NCBI GenBank assembly: GCA_021613335.1
Contig: JAJTWR010000086.1
Coordinates: 124,001-188,000 of the forward strand
Origin: Whitmania pigra
Lineage: Eukaryota > Annelida > Clitellata > Hirudinida > Haemopidae
Direction: 5' to 3'
Length of the DNA stretch: 64,000 nt
The notes below the pieces were generated by a model. That model was given only the letters and a program-made list of their open reading frames with translations. It was not told the origin of the DNA and did no database searches. Shown here in pieces: positions 53,652 through 63,198 of the stretch (positions are counted from its first letter, which is position 1; each line of letters begins with the position of its first letter). A program made the translations under genes and the position numbers.

Positions 53652-54005
53652 TCAGCCTCCCGCTTTTTTTGCTTTGTAACTGTTTTTTAACAGAAAATCC
53701 ATCGCTTTTTCTCTAAAATCGCCCTGTAATAAAATTATCCCGTTTTTACAAGAGCCTCCTACTCCGCATTTGGTTTTTAGTTTTTTTGCCAAAGCCTCTA
53801 AATCGGTAGTTGTGCCGATAAAACCGGTAATAAGAGTTACGGCTTTACCGCCTCGGTTTTTCTTGTCGAGCATTACTCTTAAATCTTGTTGATCAGGCGG
53901 AAGGGTTTGGGTTTCTGAATATTGATTGTCAAAAATATAAGAAGGATCTGTTGAAAACATAATCCCGCTAAAATCATTAATAATTTTTTTCTTAGCTCTG
54001 CTCAT
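53652..54005 (-). CDS. SUI1/eIF1-like translation factor (YciH type)
   Basis: 117 aa. The SUI1 core is in the C-terminal half: LRVMLDKKNRGGKAVTLITG, LAKKLKTKCGVGGSCKNGII, then LQGDFREKAMDFL. Bacterial YciH proteins can influence start-site fidelity in vitro; their role in vivo is unclear. It lies 11 bp after the lipid-kinase gene on the same strand. Complete. Confidence 0.9.
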   Translation of the reverse strand: MSRAKKKIINDFSGIMFSTDPSYIFDNQYSETQTLPPDQQDLRVMLDKKNRGGKAVTLITGFIGTTTDLEALAKKLKTKCGVGGSCKNGIILLQGDFREKAMDFLLKNSYKAKKAGG

Positions 54006-54016
54006 CCTTTTCTTTT

Positions 54017-54901
54017 TTAAATTATTACGGATAAATACGCCGGAAAAATACCAATCTCGATTTCTTTACCCATTATATAAGGCTCTCCATCCACGTGTAC
54101 AGGGCCTTCTTCTCCTCTCCATATTTTTACCTTTTTGCCCGAAATAATTTCAACCACTTTTGATTGATGTGTTTTTGCCCTAAGCATCTGATAGGCCAAC
54201 AAAGGCAATTCAAACAAAGGGAAAGGTTTTATGATACAAACCTCTACCAAACCGTCTGTTACCGAAGAATGAGGCGAGATATAAACATTATTGCCATATT
54301 GCGTAGAATTGGCTATGCTGATGGCAAATGCGTCTCGCTGCAAATGCAACCCGTCTATTTCAAGTTGATATCTTTTTGATTTATAGTTTACAACTTCGAC
54401 TATCCCTAATTTAAGGTAACCTTTTAATCCGCGGATTTTGCTTTTGGCAAAAACATTGCTTATCTGCGCATCAAAACCAATTCCAGCCATGTTAAAAAAA
54501 TACTTCTTGTTTAGGGTTGCTACATCCATAAATATACAATTACAATGGTTAATCAGCTTAATCGCTTTTACAGGATTGGCAGGGATTTTTAGAAATCTGG
54601 CTAAACCATTTCCTGACCCCAACGGAATAATACCCAGCGTTTTATTATATTTTGCGGCTATTGTGGCAACTTCGTTAACAGTTCCATCTCCGCCTACGGC
54701 CACAATGATCTCATAATTTTTACGAACTGCTTTCTCGGCTAATTGAACCGCATGACCTACAAAATCGGTATACATGTAATTGTAATTGTAGATCAACTTA
54801 TCTAAATATTTATCAATTAGCGCCGGTATTTTATTTTTATTTTTCCCTCCTGAAATGGGATTAATGATAAAAAAAATGTTTCTTTTATTAGCCAAAATCA
54901 T
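54017..54901 (-). CDS. YegS/DgkA-type lipid kinase
   Basis: 294 aa from Met5 (54901; MILANKRNIFFIINPISGGK); a start four codons earlier is possible. Diacylglycerol-kinase catalytic domain: FIINPISGGKNKNK, ATP loop IVAVGGDGTVNEVA and PLGSGNGLARFL, then the C-terminal sugar-kinase-like beta domain. It phosphorylates a lipid alcohol (diacylglycerol, sphingosine or similar), with the exact substrate unknown. All motifs are present. Confidence 0.9.
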   Translation of the reverse strand: MILANKRNIFFIINPISGGKNKNKIPALIDKYLDKLIYNYNYMYTDFVGHAVQLAEKAVRKNYEIIVAVGGDGTVNEVATIAAKYNKTLGIIPLGSGNGLARFLKIPANPVKAIKLINHCNCIFMDVATLNKKYFFNMAGIGFDAQISNVFAKSKIRGLKGYLKLGIVEVVNYKSKRYQLEIDGLHLQRDAFAISIANSTQYGNNVYISPHSSVTDGLVEVCIIKPFPLFELPLLAYQMLRAKTHQSKVVEIISGKKVKIWRGEEGPVHVDGEPYIMGKEIEIGIFPAYLSVII

Positions 54902-54971
54902 AACCGCACACAAAAATAGTTTATATTTTTTGACTATTAATAATTTTACTCTTAATTTAGCAAACTGTAAA

Positions 54972-55056
54972 GTGGATTGATTTGCGAGTAAGTTTAGCTT
55001 ACAAAGATTGCAACCACGTAAAAAAAAGTGCTAATTTTTACACTTCCCTTTTACGT
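54972..55056 (+). promoter_or_regulatory. Structured RNA leader upstream of metK
   Basis: Two nested hairpins. First: outer arms GTGGATTG (54972-54979) and CAACCAC (55011-55017), with an inner perfect stem GTAAG/CTTAC (54988-55002). Second: arms ACGTAAAA (55016-55023) and TTTTACGT (55049-55056), with an inner AGTG/CACT pair. The two structures share bases 55016-55017. No known SAM riboswitch core was recognised. Confidence 0.45.
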
Positions 55057-55112
55057 CCTTTATTCAGGATCAAATTTCACTTTTTATGTTTTTTAACTCT
55101 TAATTTATAGAA

Positions 55113-56363
55113 ATGTCTTATTTGTTTACATCAGAATCTGTTTCTGAAGGCCATCCGGACAAAATTGCAGATCAAATATCTGACGCGCTGATTGACAATT
55201 TTTTAGCTTTTGACGCAGAATCTAAAGTAGCGTGCGAAACTTTGGTAACCACCGGCCAGGTAATATTGGCTGGAGAAGTAAAATCTAACATATATTTAGA
55301 TGTGCAACAAATCGCCCGCGATGTGATTAAGAAAATTGGTTATACCAAGAGCGAATATATGTTTGAGGCAAATTCTTGCGGTATTCTTTCTGCTATACAT
55401 GACCAGTCGGCAGATATTAACCAAGGCGTTGACAAGAGCGTAAAAGAAGAACAAGGCGCCGGCGACCAAGGTATGATGTTTGGCTATGCTACCAACGAAA
55501 CGGCTGACTACATGCCTTTAGCTTTAGATTTATCGCATAAATTGCTGCAAGAGCTAGCCAATCTCCGTAGAGAAAATAACGAAATTAAGTATTTGCGCCC
55601 TGATGCAAAAAGTCAGGTAACGTTAGAATATGATAATAACAATAAGCCCGTTCGTATCGATGCTATTGTAATCTCAACTCAACATGATGAATTTGAAGAG
55701 GAAGCGCGTATGCTGGCAAAAATTAAAGCAGATTTAATCGGTGTTTTAATTCCAAGAGTCATCAAAAAATACCCTCAATATGCCCATTTATTTAACGATA
55801 AGATTCAATATCATATCAATCCGACCGGAAAATTTGTTATCGGCGGTCCGCATGGAGATACGGGATTAACCGGACGCAAAATTATTGTAGACACATACGG
55901 AGGCAAGGGCGCTCACGGAGGGGGGGCTTTTTCGGGAAAAGATCCCAGCAAAGTAGATCGTTCTGCGGCATATGCTACGCGCCATATTGCTAAAAATCTG
56001 GTAGCTGCCGGCGTAGCTGATGAAATTTTGGTTCAAGTATCTTACGCCATTGGTATTGCCAACCCTATGGGTATTTATATTAATACTTACGGCACAAGCA
56101 AAGTAGATAAAACCGATGGCGAAATTGCAAAGATTGTAGAGCGTATTTTTGATATGCGTCCTTATTTTATTGAACAACGTTTGAAATTAAGAAATCCTAT
56201 TTATAGCGAAACGGCAGCTTACGGCCACATGGGGCGCAAACCGGAAACAGTTAGCAAAATATTTAAAATGCCAAACGGCGAGCAAAAAATAATTACCGTT
56301 GACTTGTTTACTTGGGAAAAATTAGATTTTGTAGACCAAGTTAAACAAGCTTTTGGATTATAG
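55113..56363 (+). CDS. metK: S-adenosylmethionine synthetase
   Basis: 416 aa, makes SAM from methionine and ATP. Signatures: [36 protein letters not shown], and [23 protein letters not shown]- and metal-binding residues are intact. It is a bit longer than Escherichia coli MetK (about 384 aa) because of an insert after LANLRREN ([20 protein letters not shown] region), as in other Bacteroidota. Single gene with a leader and a strong terminator. Confidence 0.97.
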   Translation: MSYLFTSESVSEGHPDKIADQISDALIDNFLAFDAESKVACETLVTTGQVILAGEVKSNIYLDVQQIARDVIKKIGYTKSEYMFEANSCGILSAIHDQSADINQGVDKSVKEEQGAGDQGMMFGYATNETADYMPLALDLSHKLLQELANLRRENNEIKYLRPDAKSQVTLEYDNNNKPVRIDAIVISTQHDEFEEEARMLAKIKADLIGVLIPRVIKKYPQYAHLFNDKIQYHINPTGKFVIGGPHGDTGLTGRKIIVDTYGGKGAHGGGAFSGKDPSKVDRSAAYATRHIAKNLVAAGVADEILVQVSYAIGIANPMGIYINTYGTSKVDKTDGEIAKIVERIFDMRPYFIEQRLKLRNPIYSETAAYGHMGRKPETVSKIFKMPNGEQKIITVDLFTWEKLDFVDQVKQAFGL

Positions 56364-56472
56364 CTAACATTTTAAATTAAAAAAAGAAAAATTTAGGCAA
56401 CGTTTCTATTGCCTGCCGTGCCGCCAGCAGAAGCAGATTAGCCTCAAGATAATAATTGCTTGCTCATACCAA

Positions 56473-56510
56473 AAAAGAACTTGCTTCAATTACAAAGCAA
56501 GTTCTTTTTT
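56473..56510 (+). terminator. Rho-independent terminator after metK
   Basis: Perfect 14-bp stem, AAAAGAACTTGCTT (56473-56486) with AAGCAAGTTCTTTT (56495-56508), an 8-base loop, and a T-rich end. The A run on the other side lets it also work for ssb on the minus strand. Confidence 0.9.
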
Positions 56511-56584
56511 ATTATCTGTTAAAAAGTTTTAAATATTTCTCTTATAAATCTATTAATAGAATTGATTTGTTTTAACGCTCTTTG

Positions 56585-57007
56585 CTAAAAGGGTAAATTA
56601 TTGTCGTCCGATATATCGGTTACGGCGTTAGACCGACCGGAATCTTTAGAAGCTTGTTCTTCTTCTGTTTCAAAATCGCTCTTTCGGCCCAACATGGTAA
56701 AATTATCTGCTACCACTTCGGTTATGTACCTCTTTACTTTTTCTTTATCCTCAAAAGAACGGGTTCGCAATTTTCCTTCAATGTAAACCAGTTTGCCCTT
56801 TGTTAGATACTTTGAGGCAACATCTGCTAATCCTCTCCAGAGCACAATATTGTGCCATTCTGTTTGTTCCACCCTTCTCCCTTCTTTGTTAAACGTTTCT
56901 GAAGTTGCTAAGGGAAAACTTGCTACGGTAACCCCCGTATCCAAATGCCTCACTTCAGGGTCTTTCCCCAAATGGCCTACTAAAATAACTTTGTTAATAC
57001 CTGACAT
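56585..57007 (-). CDS. ssb: Single-stranded DNA-binding protein
   Basis: 140 aa OB-fold protein: MSGINKVILVGHLGKDPEVR, WHNIVLWRGLADVASKYLTK, GKLVYIEGKLRTRSFED. A short acidic linker leads to the conserved tip DDNNLPF used to recruit repair and replication partners. It lies 20 bp after mutY on the same strand, so the two may share a transcript. Confidence 0.96.
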   Translation of the reverse strand: MSGINKVILVGHLGKDPEVRHLDTGVTVASFPLATSETFNKEGRRVEQTEWHNIVLWRGLADVASKYLTKGKLVYIEGKLRTRSFEDKEKVKRYITEVVADNFTMLGRKSDFETEEEQASKDSGRSNAVTDISDDNNLPF

Positions 57008-57027
57008 AAATAATATTCGTTTAGTTG

Positions 57028-58071
57028 TTATCGATTCATTTCAAAAAAATCCAAAATTACTTTTGGATGCGGTAATTTTTTAAATTCTTTAACGGAAATC
57101 ATTTTTAGATTTTCGCTGATATTAAAGTTAGCAATATAACCATCCAAAGCAAAAAACTGAATAAATATAGTTTGATGAGTTAACTGGCGCTTACAAAAAC
57201 TCAAGAGCTTTATTTTTATTTTTTCGCCGTATTCAGCTTTAATATTTTTTAAAAATTCTTTGTCCTCCAAAGATTGCATTTTCTTGGTTTCCATCATCGG
57301 AAAATCGTACATATTATGCCATATATCTTTATCAATGCGTTTTCTAACCCAAATCTGATCATTTTCTTGCATAATAAAGTAGTTGAAAAATCTTTCTTTA
57401 ACTTTCTTTAGTTTCAACTTTATCGGCAATGTATCAACCTTTTTTTGCTTTAATGCAAAACAGCCAATACTAAGCGGGCATGCGCCACAAAGCGGTTTTT
57501 TAGGTTTGCATTGCAACGCTCCAAACTCCATAATGGCCTGATTATAGATAGCGGCAGGTTGATTTTCGATGAGTTTATTGGCCATCTCTTCAAATATTTT
57601 GCGGCCATTTGTTGCATTTACAGGCTCTAAAACCCCAAAATATCTGGCCAACACCCTAAAAACATTTCCATCTACTGCTGCTTTTGGCTGCCCGGAGGAA
57701 AGAGAAGCAATAGCGGCGGCTGTGTATCGCCCAATTCCTTTTAACTTTATCAACTCTTCATAATGGTTTGGAAAAACGCCCTCATGATGCGCCATTACAT
57801 ACTTGGCAGTATGGAGCATATTTCTTACTCTTGAATAGTAGCCCAAGCCTTGCCAGAGCCTAAGCGCTTCTTCTTCATTTGCTTTGGCAAAAACGCTTAC
57901 GGTAGGGTAATTTTCTAAAAACTTGTTGAAATAAGGAAGCCCTTGTTCTACCCTTGTTTGTTGAAGAATAATTTCTGATAGCCAAATAATGTACGGATCT
58001 GAGGTTTTACGCCAAGGCAAATCTCTTTTATGCAGATGATACCAATTAATCAATGCAGCCTGAAAAGCCAT
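57028..58071 (-). CDS. mutY: A/G-specific adenine glycosylase
   Basis: 347 aa. It removes adenine opposite 8-oxoguanine. Catalytic Glu in WLSEIILQQTRVEQG, helix-hairpin-helix LKGIGRYTAAAIASLSSGQP with the catalytic Asp in AAVDGNVFRVLARYFG, and the 4Fe-4S loop CKPKKPLCGACPLSIGC. The C-terminal NUDIX-like recognition domain follows (about 225-345). Intact and of normal length. Confidence 0.96.
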   Translation of the reverse strand: MAFQAALINWYHLHKRDLPWRKTSDPYIIWLSEIILQQTRVEQGLPYFNKFLENYPTVSVFAKANEEEALRLWQGLGYYSRVRNMLHTAKYVMAHHEGVFPNHYEELIKLKGIGRYTAAAIASLSSGQPKAAVDGNVFRVLARYFGVLEPVNATNGRKIFEEMANKLIENQPAAIYNQAIMEFGALQCKPKKPLCGACPLSIGCFALKQKKVDTLPIKLKLKKVKERFFNYFIMQENDQIWVRKRIDKDIWHNMYDFPMMETKKMQSLEDKEFLKNIKAEYGEKIKIKLLSFCKRQLTHQTIFIQFFALDGYIANFNISENLKMISVKEFKKLPHPKVILDFFEMNR

Positions 58072-58462
58072 TTCTCAAATTATGTCTTATTAATAGTAAA
58101 AAGGGTTATTTGCCTTGCTTAATTATGTCTTTCGGGTTATAACATGGCTCCCGATTGCCAAAAATAACAAAATGTTTATTCCAAAAGCGTGATAAAGGTG
58201 TTTAATCGTTTGTTTTAAACCGCTAATTGTTTAAAATTTAGTCTTTTAATAACCGTTTATGAGAAAAGAAAATTAAACTGGAAGAGAGGGCTGCTTTAAT
58301 CTGTTCTTTTCATTAGATTAGAACAAGCAAATTATCATTAACGATTCGGATATAATTATTTGAATAGTTTAACTTTTAAATCTTTCATCAAAAATCATTT
58401 ATCAAAAAACCTTCGTTTGTCTTCATACGAAGGCTTTGCTTTTTTAAAATGCAAAAATTAGT
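58072..58462. other. Intergenic region with a terminator
   Basis: 391 bp, AT-rich, no gene supported. It contains the terminator at 58404-58433; the promoter of mutY-ssb should lie near 58072-58150 but no clear -7 element was found. Confidence 0.5.
58404..58433 (-). terminator. Terminator after the TlpA-like gene
   Basis: On the minus strand, arms CCTTCGT and ACGAAGG (58410-58416 with 58427-58433, 7 bp perfect) with a 10-base loop, then TTTTTT. Confidence 0.75.
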
Positions 58463-59593
58463 TTATTTATTTTTTTCGCTTAAAACTTCTTCCAATTTAT
58501 TCTGTAGTTCTTCTCCGAGAAGGTTTTTAGCAATGATTTTTCCTTCTTGGTTAACCAAAAAATTAAATGGAATGGTTTTAACGCCATATTTTCTTCCTAC
58601 CTCATTATCCCAAAATTTCAAATCAGAAACTTGCCTCCATACTAAACCGTCATCTTTAACGGCCTTTAACCATGCTTGTTTTTCCTTGTCTAAAGAAACG
58701 CCCAATACGGTAAAATTTTTATCTTTATACTTGTTATAAACCGTTACAATATTCGGGTTTTCTCGGCGGCAAGGTACGCACCATGAAGCCCAAAAATCAA
58801 CCAGTACATACTGTCCTTTAAAATCGGACAGTTTAACCGGTTTTCCATCGGCATCATTTTGGGTAAAATCGGTTACTAGGCCAACCGAGGTTTTTTTAGC
58901 CTCTTCAATTTTTTGCGCTATATGGTTTCCTAATTTGGTTTTTCTTAAATCAGCGTTAAATTTCAAAAACTCAGCTTCGGTAACTTCATTTATATCCGGA
59001 CTCGTTTTTAATATTTCATTGAAAGCCGCCAAAGCTATGTATGAATTCTCGTTTTCCGTAATAAATTTTTTGCGAATCGACGTTTTTTCGGCTTGTATTT
59101 CTGCATATCTATCCGAGAGCGCTTTCATCACCGAATTATCTTTTTTCTGTTCGCTTGTAAGGGAATAAAATTCTTTCGTCAAAATATCAGTTTTAGAGCT
59201 AAGAGGTTTTAAAAGAGCCGTTAGTTTTACATTATCCTGATTTATTTTTGAGTTAGAAAACGCGGCTTTAGAAATTGAATCCTGAGCGGTGATAATTAAA
59301 GACCCTTCGGTTAAGTAAAGGGTTAAAACATCTTCTTTTTTTACAGGATCGTTATTATGTTTAACCAGCAGTTGAGCCAATGTAATATCGTTAATTTTAC
59401 CATTAAAAGTAAACGCGCCGTTTTTAATGTCTGTAGAATCGGTAATCATACCCATTTTTCCGCGGTACATTAAATAGGCTTTTGCGGGAGGTTTCAGATT
59501 TCCTATTTTACCGTTTATAGCATATTTGCTTTCTTGCTGACCCCACAAAGCCAATGAATTCAAACATAGAACTGATAGTAATAGTTTTTTCAT
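58463..59593 (-). CDS. TlpA/ResA-like thiol-disulfide oxidoreductase with DUF4369
   Basis: 376 aa. Signal peptide (MKKLLLSVLCLNSLALWGQQ), then a DUF4369 domain (INGKIGNLKPPAKAYLMYRG) and helical linker, then a C-terminal thioredoxin-like AhpC/TSA domain with the redox pair WCVPC (FWASWCVPCRRENP) and the cis-Pro region KTIPFNFLVN. It probably acts in the periplasm on cysteines of exported proteins or cytochromes. This domain order is common in Bacteroidota. Single gene. Confidence 0.92.
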   Translation of the reverse strand: MKKLLLSVLCLNSLALWGQQESKYAINGKIGNLKPPAKAYLMYRGKMGMITDSTDIKNGAFTFNGKINDITLAQLLVKHNNDPVKKEDVLTLYLTEGSLIITAQDSISKAAFSNSKINQDNVKLTALLKPLSSKTDILTKEFYSLTSEQKKDNSVMKALSDRYAEIQAEKTSIRKKFITENENSYIALAAFNEILKTSPDINEVTEAEFLKFNADLRKTKLGNHIAQKIEEAKKTSVGLVTDFTQNDADGKPVKLSDFKGQYVLVDFWASWCVPCRRENPNIVTVYNKYKDKNFTVLGVSLDKEKQAWLKAVKDDGLVWRQVSDLKFWDNEVGRKYGVKTIPFNFLVNQEGKIIAKNLLGEELQNKLEEVLSEKNK

Positions 59594-59670
59594 ATTATTC
59601 TATAATTTTAAGCTAAAGATGCGCATAAAAATTATAAAATAAGACTAATCCGGGTTACATAATACAAAAT

Positions 59671-60858
59671 TTACAATAACTTTTGATACGTTCGCCACCA
59701 AAGGTCTGGCATTTGTCCGTTTACTGCCGCAGTATTATAATCTTCATACCGGCAAGGAACCCAATGAAATCTTTCGTTATCAGAACCCCGATTGTTGGGA
59801 TAAGGAACCTGCATCCACCAACGGTCTGTCTTATTACTTTTAATGTAGGTTATTTCTTTTGACTCATTTGCCAAATTAGCTCTAAAAATGGTGAAATTAC
59901 TTTTCGGCTGCATAGGGGTTTCTTGTTTGCGGTTGTAAAATCCGTCAACAAAATACCAAACCATTTGAGCCAACAGCAAGGCCGTTAACCCGTTATTATC
60001 AAACTTAGGATTAAATTCATAAAAGCCGATAGAAGTTAATTTATCGTTCATGCCCGCATATCTGGCCAACCTGCAGGCATCCTCTCCGTAAAAGCCGTTA
60101 GGGCTTGCGTTCGCATTTGCGCACGCATCCGACGAGCGTATAGCTGCCATATCAAAACTGATCATATTTGCATTACGAATAATAGGCTCTGTAAGCTGTA
60201 TTTCTTTCGAGAATTCTCCAAGACGATGCGTGTCAAAAAAAAGGTTATCCATCATTTTTAAACTTTCTTGGCTAACAAAATAGGTTTGATAACCAATGTT
60301 ACTAAAGTTAAAAAGGCAGTTTGGCCGATGCAATAAAATTTTGCTTAAATAAGACGAGGAAGTAGTGGCGGCAGTTTCTTCAAAATCCTCCTCAATATCA
60401 AACTTAGGGTCTATAACAACCAGGTCTACTTTTGTTTTTAAATTCTCGTAAGCGGTATATTGAGGATAAGTTAAATCTTGGCTTCCGCCTATGATAATTG
60501 GTAAAATTCCTAATTTTATCAATTCCTCTACCGTTATTTTTAGGGCAAGATACGTATCAAAATGCTGTTGGCCGGCCTTAATATTTCCCAAATCAACAAT
60601 TTTAGCGGCATAAGTCCCTTCATTTAGCGTATAAAATTTTTGTCTGAAATAGTTAGGCGCTAATGCGCAACCTTTATTATCAGCCGTTCCGCGTTCTTCC
60701 TGAACCCCAATAATGGCCATATCAAAACTTTTATAAGTTAATTGGGGAAATTTATCCCCGTAAAATTCTGCTTTAAAACCCAACTGACTTGTTAAAAAAC
60801 CATTGTAAGGCGTAATTTGGTTGATATCAATAGGTAAAAAAAAATCTGATAAAGACAT
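59671..60858 (-). CDS. Ureohydrolase-fold protein (formimidoylglutamase-like) with altered metal site
   Basis: 395 aa. The arginase-family fold is recognisable (PIIIGGSQDLTYPQYTAYEN, LVVIDPKFDIEED, MISFDMAAIRSSDACAN, NGFYGEDACRLARYAG). However, the six metal ligands of arginase are not all kept: GGDHS becomes GGSQD (His to Gln), DAHxD becomes DPKFD (His to Lys), and DxD becomes DMA (second Asp lost). Such proteins are usually annotated formimidoylglutamase in Bacteroidota, but this site is unlikely to bind two Mn ions. Function is therefore uncertain. Confidence 0.8.
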   Translation of the reverse strand: MSLSDFFLPIDINQITPYNGFLTSQLGFKAEFYGDKFPQLTYKSFDMAIIGVQEERGTADNKGCALAPNYFRQKFYTLNEGTYAAKIVDLGNIKAGQQHFDTYLALKITVEELIKLGILPIIIGGSQDLTYPQYTAYENLKTKVDLVVIDPKFDIEEDFEETAATTSSSYLSKILLHRPNCLFNFSNIGYQTYFVSQESLKMMDNLFFDTHRLGEFSKEIQLTEPIIRNANMISFDMAAIRSSDACANANASPNGFYGEDACRLARYAGMNDKLTSIGFYEFNPKFDNNGLTALLLAQMVWYFVDGFYNRKQETPMQPKSNFTIFRANLANESKEITYIKSNKTDRWWMQVPYPNNRGSDNERFHWVPCRYEDYNTAAVNGQMPDLWWRTYQKLL

Positions 60859-60933
60859 GATTACTATTTAAATGTTGCCATCAAATATCTATTTTTGGCC
60901 GGACATTTTAATCTTCATTCTAAAAAAAGTAAA

Positions 60934-61899
60934 ATGATATTGGTTACCGGAGCAACTGGTTTTTTAGGCGCCGAATTAGTTTTGCAACTTACTGCTTCGG
61001 GACAAAAAGTAAGAGCGCTGAAAAGAGAAACTTCAAAAACTCCTGCATTTTTAGCCAAAAACCCGCTCATAGAATGGGCTTTGGCCGATTTAAACGAACC
61101 CGAAACTTTAGCGGAAGCCTTTGAAGATATTTCCCAAGTTTATCATTGCGCGGCATTTATTTCTTTCGACTCTAAAGACAAAAAAAAACTTTTTAAAGTT
61201 AACATTGAAGGCGCTTCTAATTTGGTTAATCTTTGTTTGGAAAATAAAACCAGGCTGGTGCATGTAAGTTCTGTTGCAGCGCTTGGCAACGGTAAAAAAG
61301 GACAAGATATTACCGAAAACGATTATTTGAAATTTGACCGCTCGGCATATAACTATGCCATTAGCAAATATGAAGGCGAAATGGAAGTTTGGCGAGGCAT
61401 TGCCGAAGGCTTAAATGCCGTTATCGTAAACCCATCGATAATAATTGGCAAAAATGCCGGTTTTGAAGGTAGCGGCGCCATTTTTAAACTGGTAAAAGAC
61501 GGGCTTAAATTTTATACCGGCGGGGCCTGCGGCTTTGTAGATGTAGAGGATGTTGCCAAAGCTATGGTTTTGCTCATGAATAATAAAAAGATAAGCGGCG
61601 AAAGATTTACATTATCTGCAGAAAATATCCATTACAAAGATCTTTTTGCAATCATCGCTAAAAATTTCAATCTAAAAGCTCCGGGTATTGAAGCCAAACC
61701 CTGGATGCTGGCTATTGCATGGCGAGCCGCAAAATTGGTTTCGTTTTTTACCGGAAAAGCCCCTTCGCTTACCAAAGACGCCGCCAAAAGTAGCTTTAAC
61801 CTTAGTTATTACAGCAATCAAAAAATTAAATCTGCAATTTCTTTATCCTTTAAACCGCTTAAAGTCAGTATTGAACAGATATGCGCTGCTTTACAATAA
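60934..61899 (+). CDS. NAD(P)-dependent epimerase/dehydratase (extended SDR)
   Basis: 321 aa from ATG 60934 (MILVTGATGFLGAELVLQLT); the upstream in-frame TTG at 60895 adds sequence unlike the family, so it is not chosen. It has a Rossmann glycine motif TGATGFLG, a catalytic YAISK (YxxxK) in SAYNYAISKYEGEME and an upstream Ser (VHVSSVAAL). It resembles the dihydroflavonol-4-reductase-like group; the substrate is unknown. It ends 3 bp before the serB fusion start, so the two genes are probably co-transcribed. Confidence 0.9.
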   Translation: MILVTGATGFLGAELVLQLTASGQKVRALKRETSKTPAFLAKNPLIEWALADLNEPETLAEAFEDISQVYHCAAFISFDSKDKKKLFKVNIEGASNLVNLCLENKTRLVHVSSVAALGNGKKGQDITENDYLKFDRSAYNYAISKYEGEMEVWRGIAEGLNAVIVNPSIIIGKNAGFEGSGAIFKLVKDGLKFYTGGACGFVDVEDVAKAMVLLMNNKKISGERFTLSAENIHYKDLFAIIAKNFNLKAPGIEAKPWMLAIAWRAAKLVSFFTGKAPSLTKDAAKSSFNLSYYSNQKIKSAISLSFKPLKVSIEQICAALQ

Positions 61900-61902
61900 A
61901 CC

Positions 61903-63198
61903 ATGGAAAAAAATTATTATATTATTGATTTCGACAGCACCTTTACCCAAGTAGAGGCCCTTGATGAACTTGCAAGAATTTCCTTAGCCAAACATCCTCA
62001 GAAAGAATCTATTTTTAAAAAAATAGAAGAATATACCAATTTAGCCATGGAAGGAAAACTTTCTTTTTCTGAAAGTTTGGCGCAAAGAGTTAATTTATTG
62101 AACGCTAATGAAGAGCATCTTAAAAAGCTGATTACCCGTTTGAAAAAAAAAGTTTCAAAATCATTTTTGCGCAATGCCCAGTTTTTTAAAAAACACGCCG
62201 ACCAGGTGCTGATTGTTTCGGGAGGTTTTAAAGAGTTTATTACCCCTGTGGTTAGCCCCTATCATATCAAAAAAGAAAATATTTACGCTAATACTTTTGT
62301 AACTGCAAGGGATGGAAAAATTATTGATTATGATCGCGCCAACCCTTTAAGCGAAGAAGGCGGAAAGGTAAAATTATTGCGGCAAATGCAGTTAAAAGGC
62401 AATTTATTTGGCATTGGCGATGGATATTCTGATTTTCAGCTTCGAGAAAGCGGATTAATTAAAAAGTTTTTTGCTTTTACTGAAAACATAACCCGCAAAA
62501 GTATTATTTCTAAAGCAGACCATGTAACGCCCAGTTTTGATGAATTTTTGTACGTAAACAATTTACCAAGATCCATATCTTATCCAAAAAACAGGATTTT
62601 GTGTTTAGCCATCGGCAAAGTGCCTGAAGAAAGTTTAAAAATTTTAAAAAACGATGGATTTTCTATCCGCCATAAGCAAACCTTCGAAGAAAAATATGTA
62701 CCCGACGTAGGCATGCTTTTACTGGCCGATGGCGAAAAAATTCAAACAAAACAACTGAGCAAAGCCGTAAAACTAAAAACCATCGGCTATTTGGGGAACA
62801 GCAAAAATAAATTGGATATTTCAATTTGTAATAAAATGGGAATCGTAGTTTTTGAAGACCCCAAAAATAACCCGCGCAATGCAAACTTTATCCCTAAACG
62901 GATTATTGATTTTATGAACAAGGGAACAACGTATATGAGTAGCAATTTTCCTAATTTACAATTACCCGCCATAGAAAAATCACATCGCCTGATTCATATT
63001 CACGAAAACGTACCCGGTGTTTTAGCCAAAATAAATACTGTTTTTGCCAAACATAACATCAACATTGTCGGACAGTTTTTAATGACCACTCCAAGTATCG
63101 GCTATGTCATTACCGATATAAATACAGAGTACGATAAACAATTATTTAAATCTTTGAAAAAAATTGAACATACCATTAAATTCAGGGTATTGTATTAA
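61903..63198 (+). CDS. serB: SerB-type phosphatase fused to a PGDH remnant and ACT domain
   Basis: 431 aa. Residues 1-225 are a complete HAD phosphoserine phosphatase (DFDSTFTQVEALDE, LIVSGGFKEF, GIGDGYSDFQL). Bacteroidota relatives of about 630 aa continue with a full D-3-phosphoglycerate dehydrogenase. Here only the first substrate-domain part (about 230-325) remains; the NAD-binding domain with the catalytic residues is gone, and the frame joins directly (DPKNNPRNANFIPKRIID) to the C-terminal ACT domain (HRLIHIHENVPGVLAKINTV). Roughly 200 residues were lost without a frameshift. Phosphatase activity is likely kept; dehydrogenase activity cannot be. Confidence 0.88.
   Translation: MEKNYYIIDFDSTFTQVEALDELARISLAKHPQKESIFKKIEEYTNLAMEGKLSFSESLAQRVNLLNANEEHLKKLITRLKKKVSKSFLRNAQFFKKHADQVLIVSGGFKEFITPVVSPYHIKKENIYANTFVTARDGKIIDYDRANPLSEEGGKVKLLRQMQLKGNLFGIGDGYSDFQLRESGLIKKFFAFTENITRKSIISKADHVTPSFDEFLYVNNLPRSISYPKNRILCLAIGKVPEESLKILKNDGFSIRHKQTFEEKYVPDVGMLLLADGEKIQTKQLSKAVKLKTIGYLGNSKNKLDISICNKMGIVVFEDPKNNPRNANFIPKRIIDFMNKGTTYMSSNFPNLQLPAIEKSHRLIHIHENVPGVLAKINTVFAKHNINIVGQFLMTTPSIGYVITDINTEYDKQLFKSLKKIEHTIKFRVLY

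Noticed and set aside
60895..60933. TTG start of the epimerase gene
   Set aside because: The added 13 residues precede a perfect Rossmann start (MILVTGATGFLG) and lack support.
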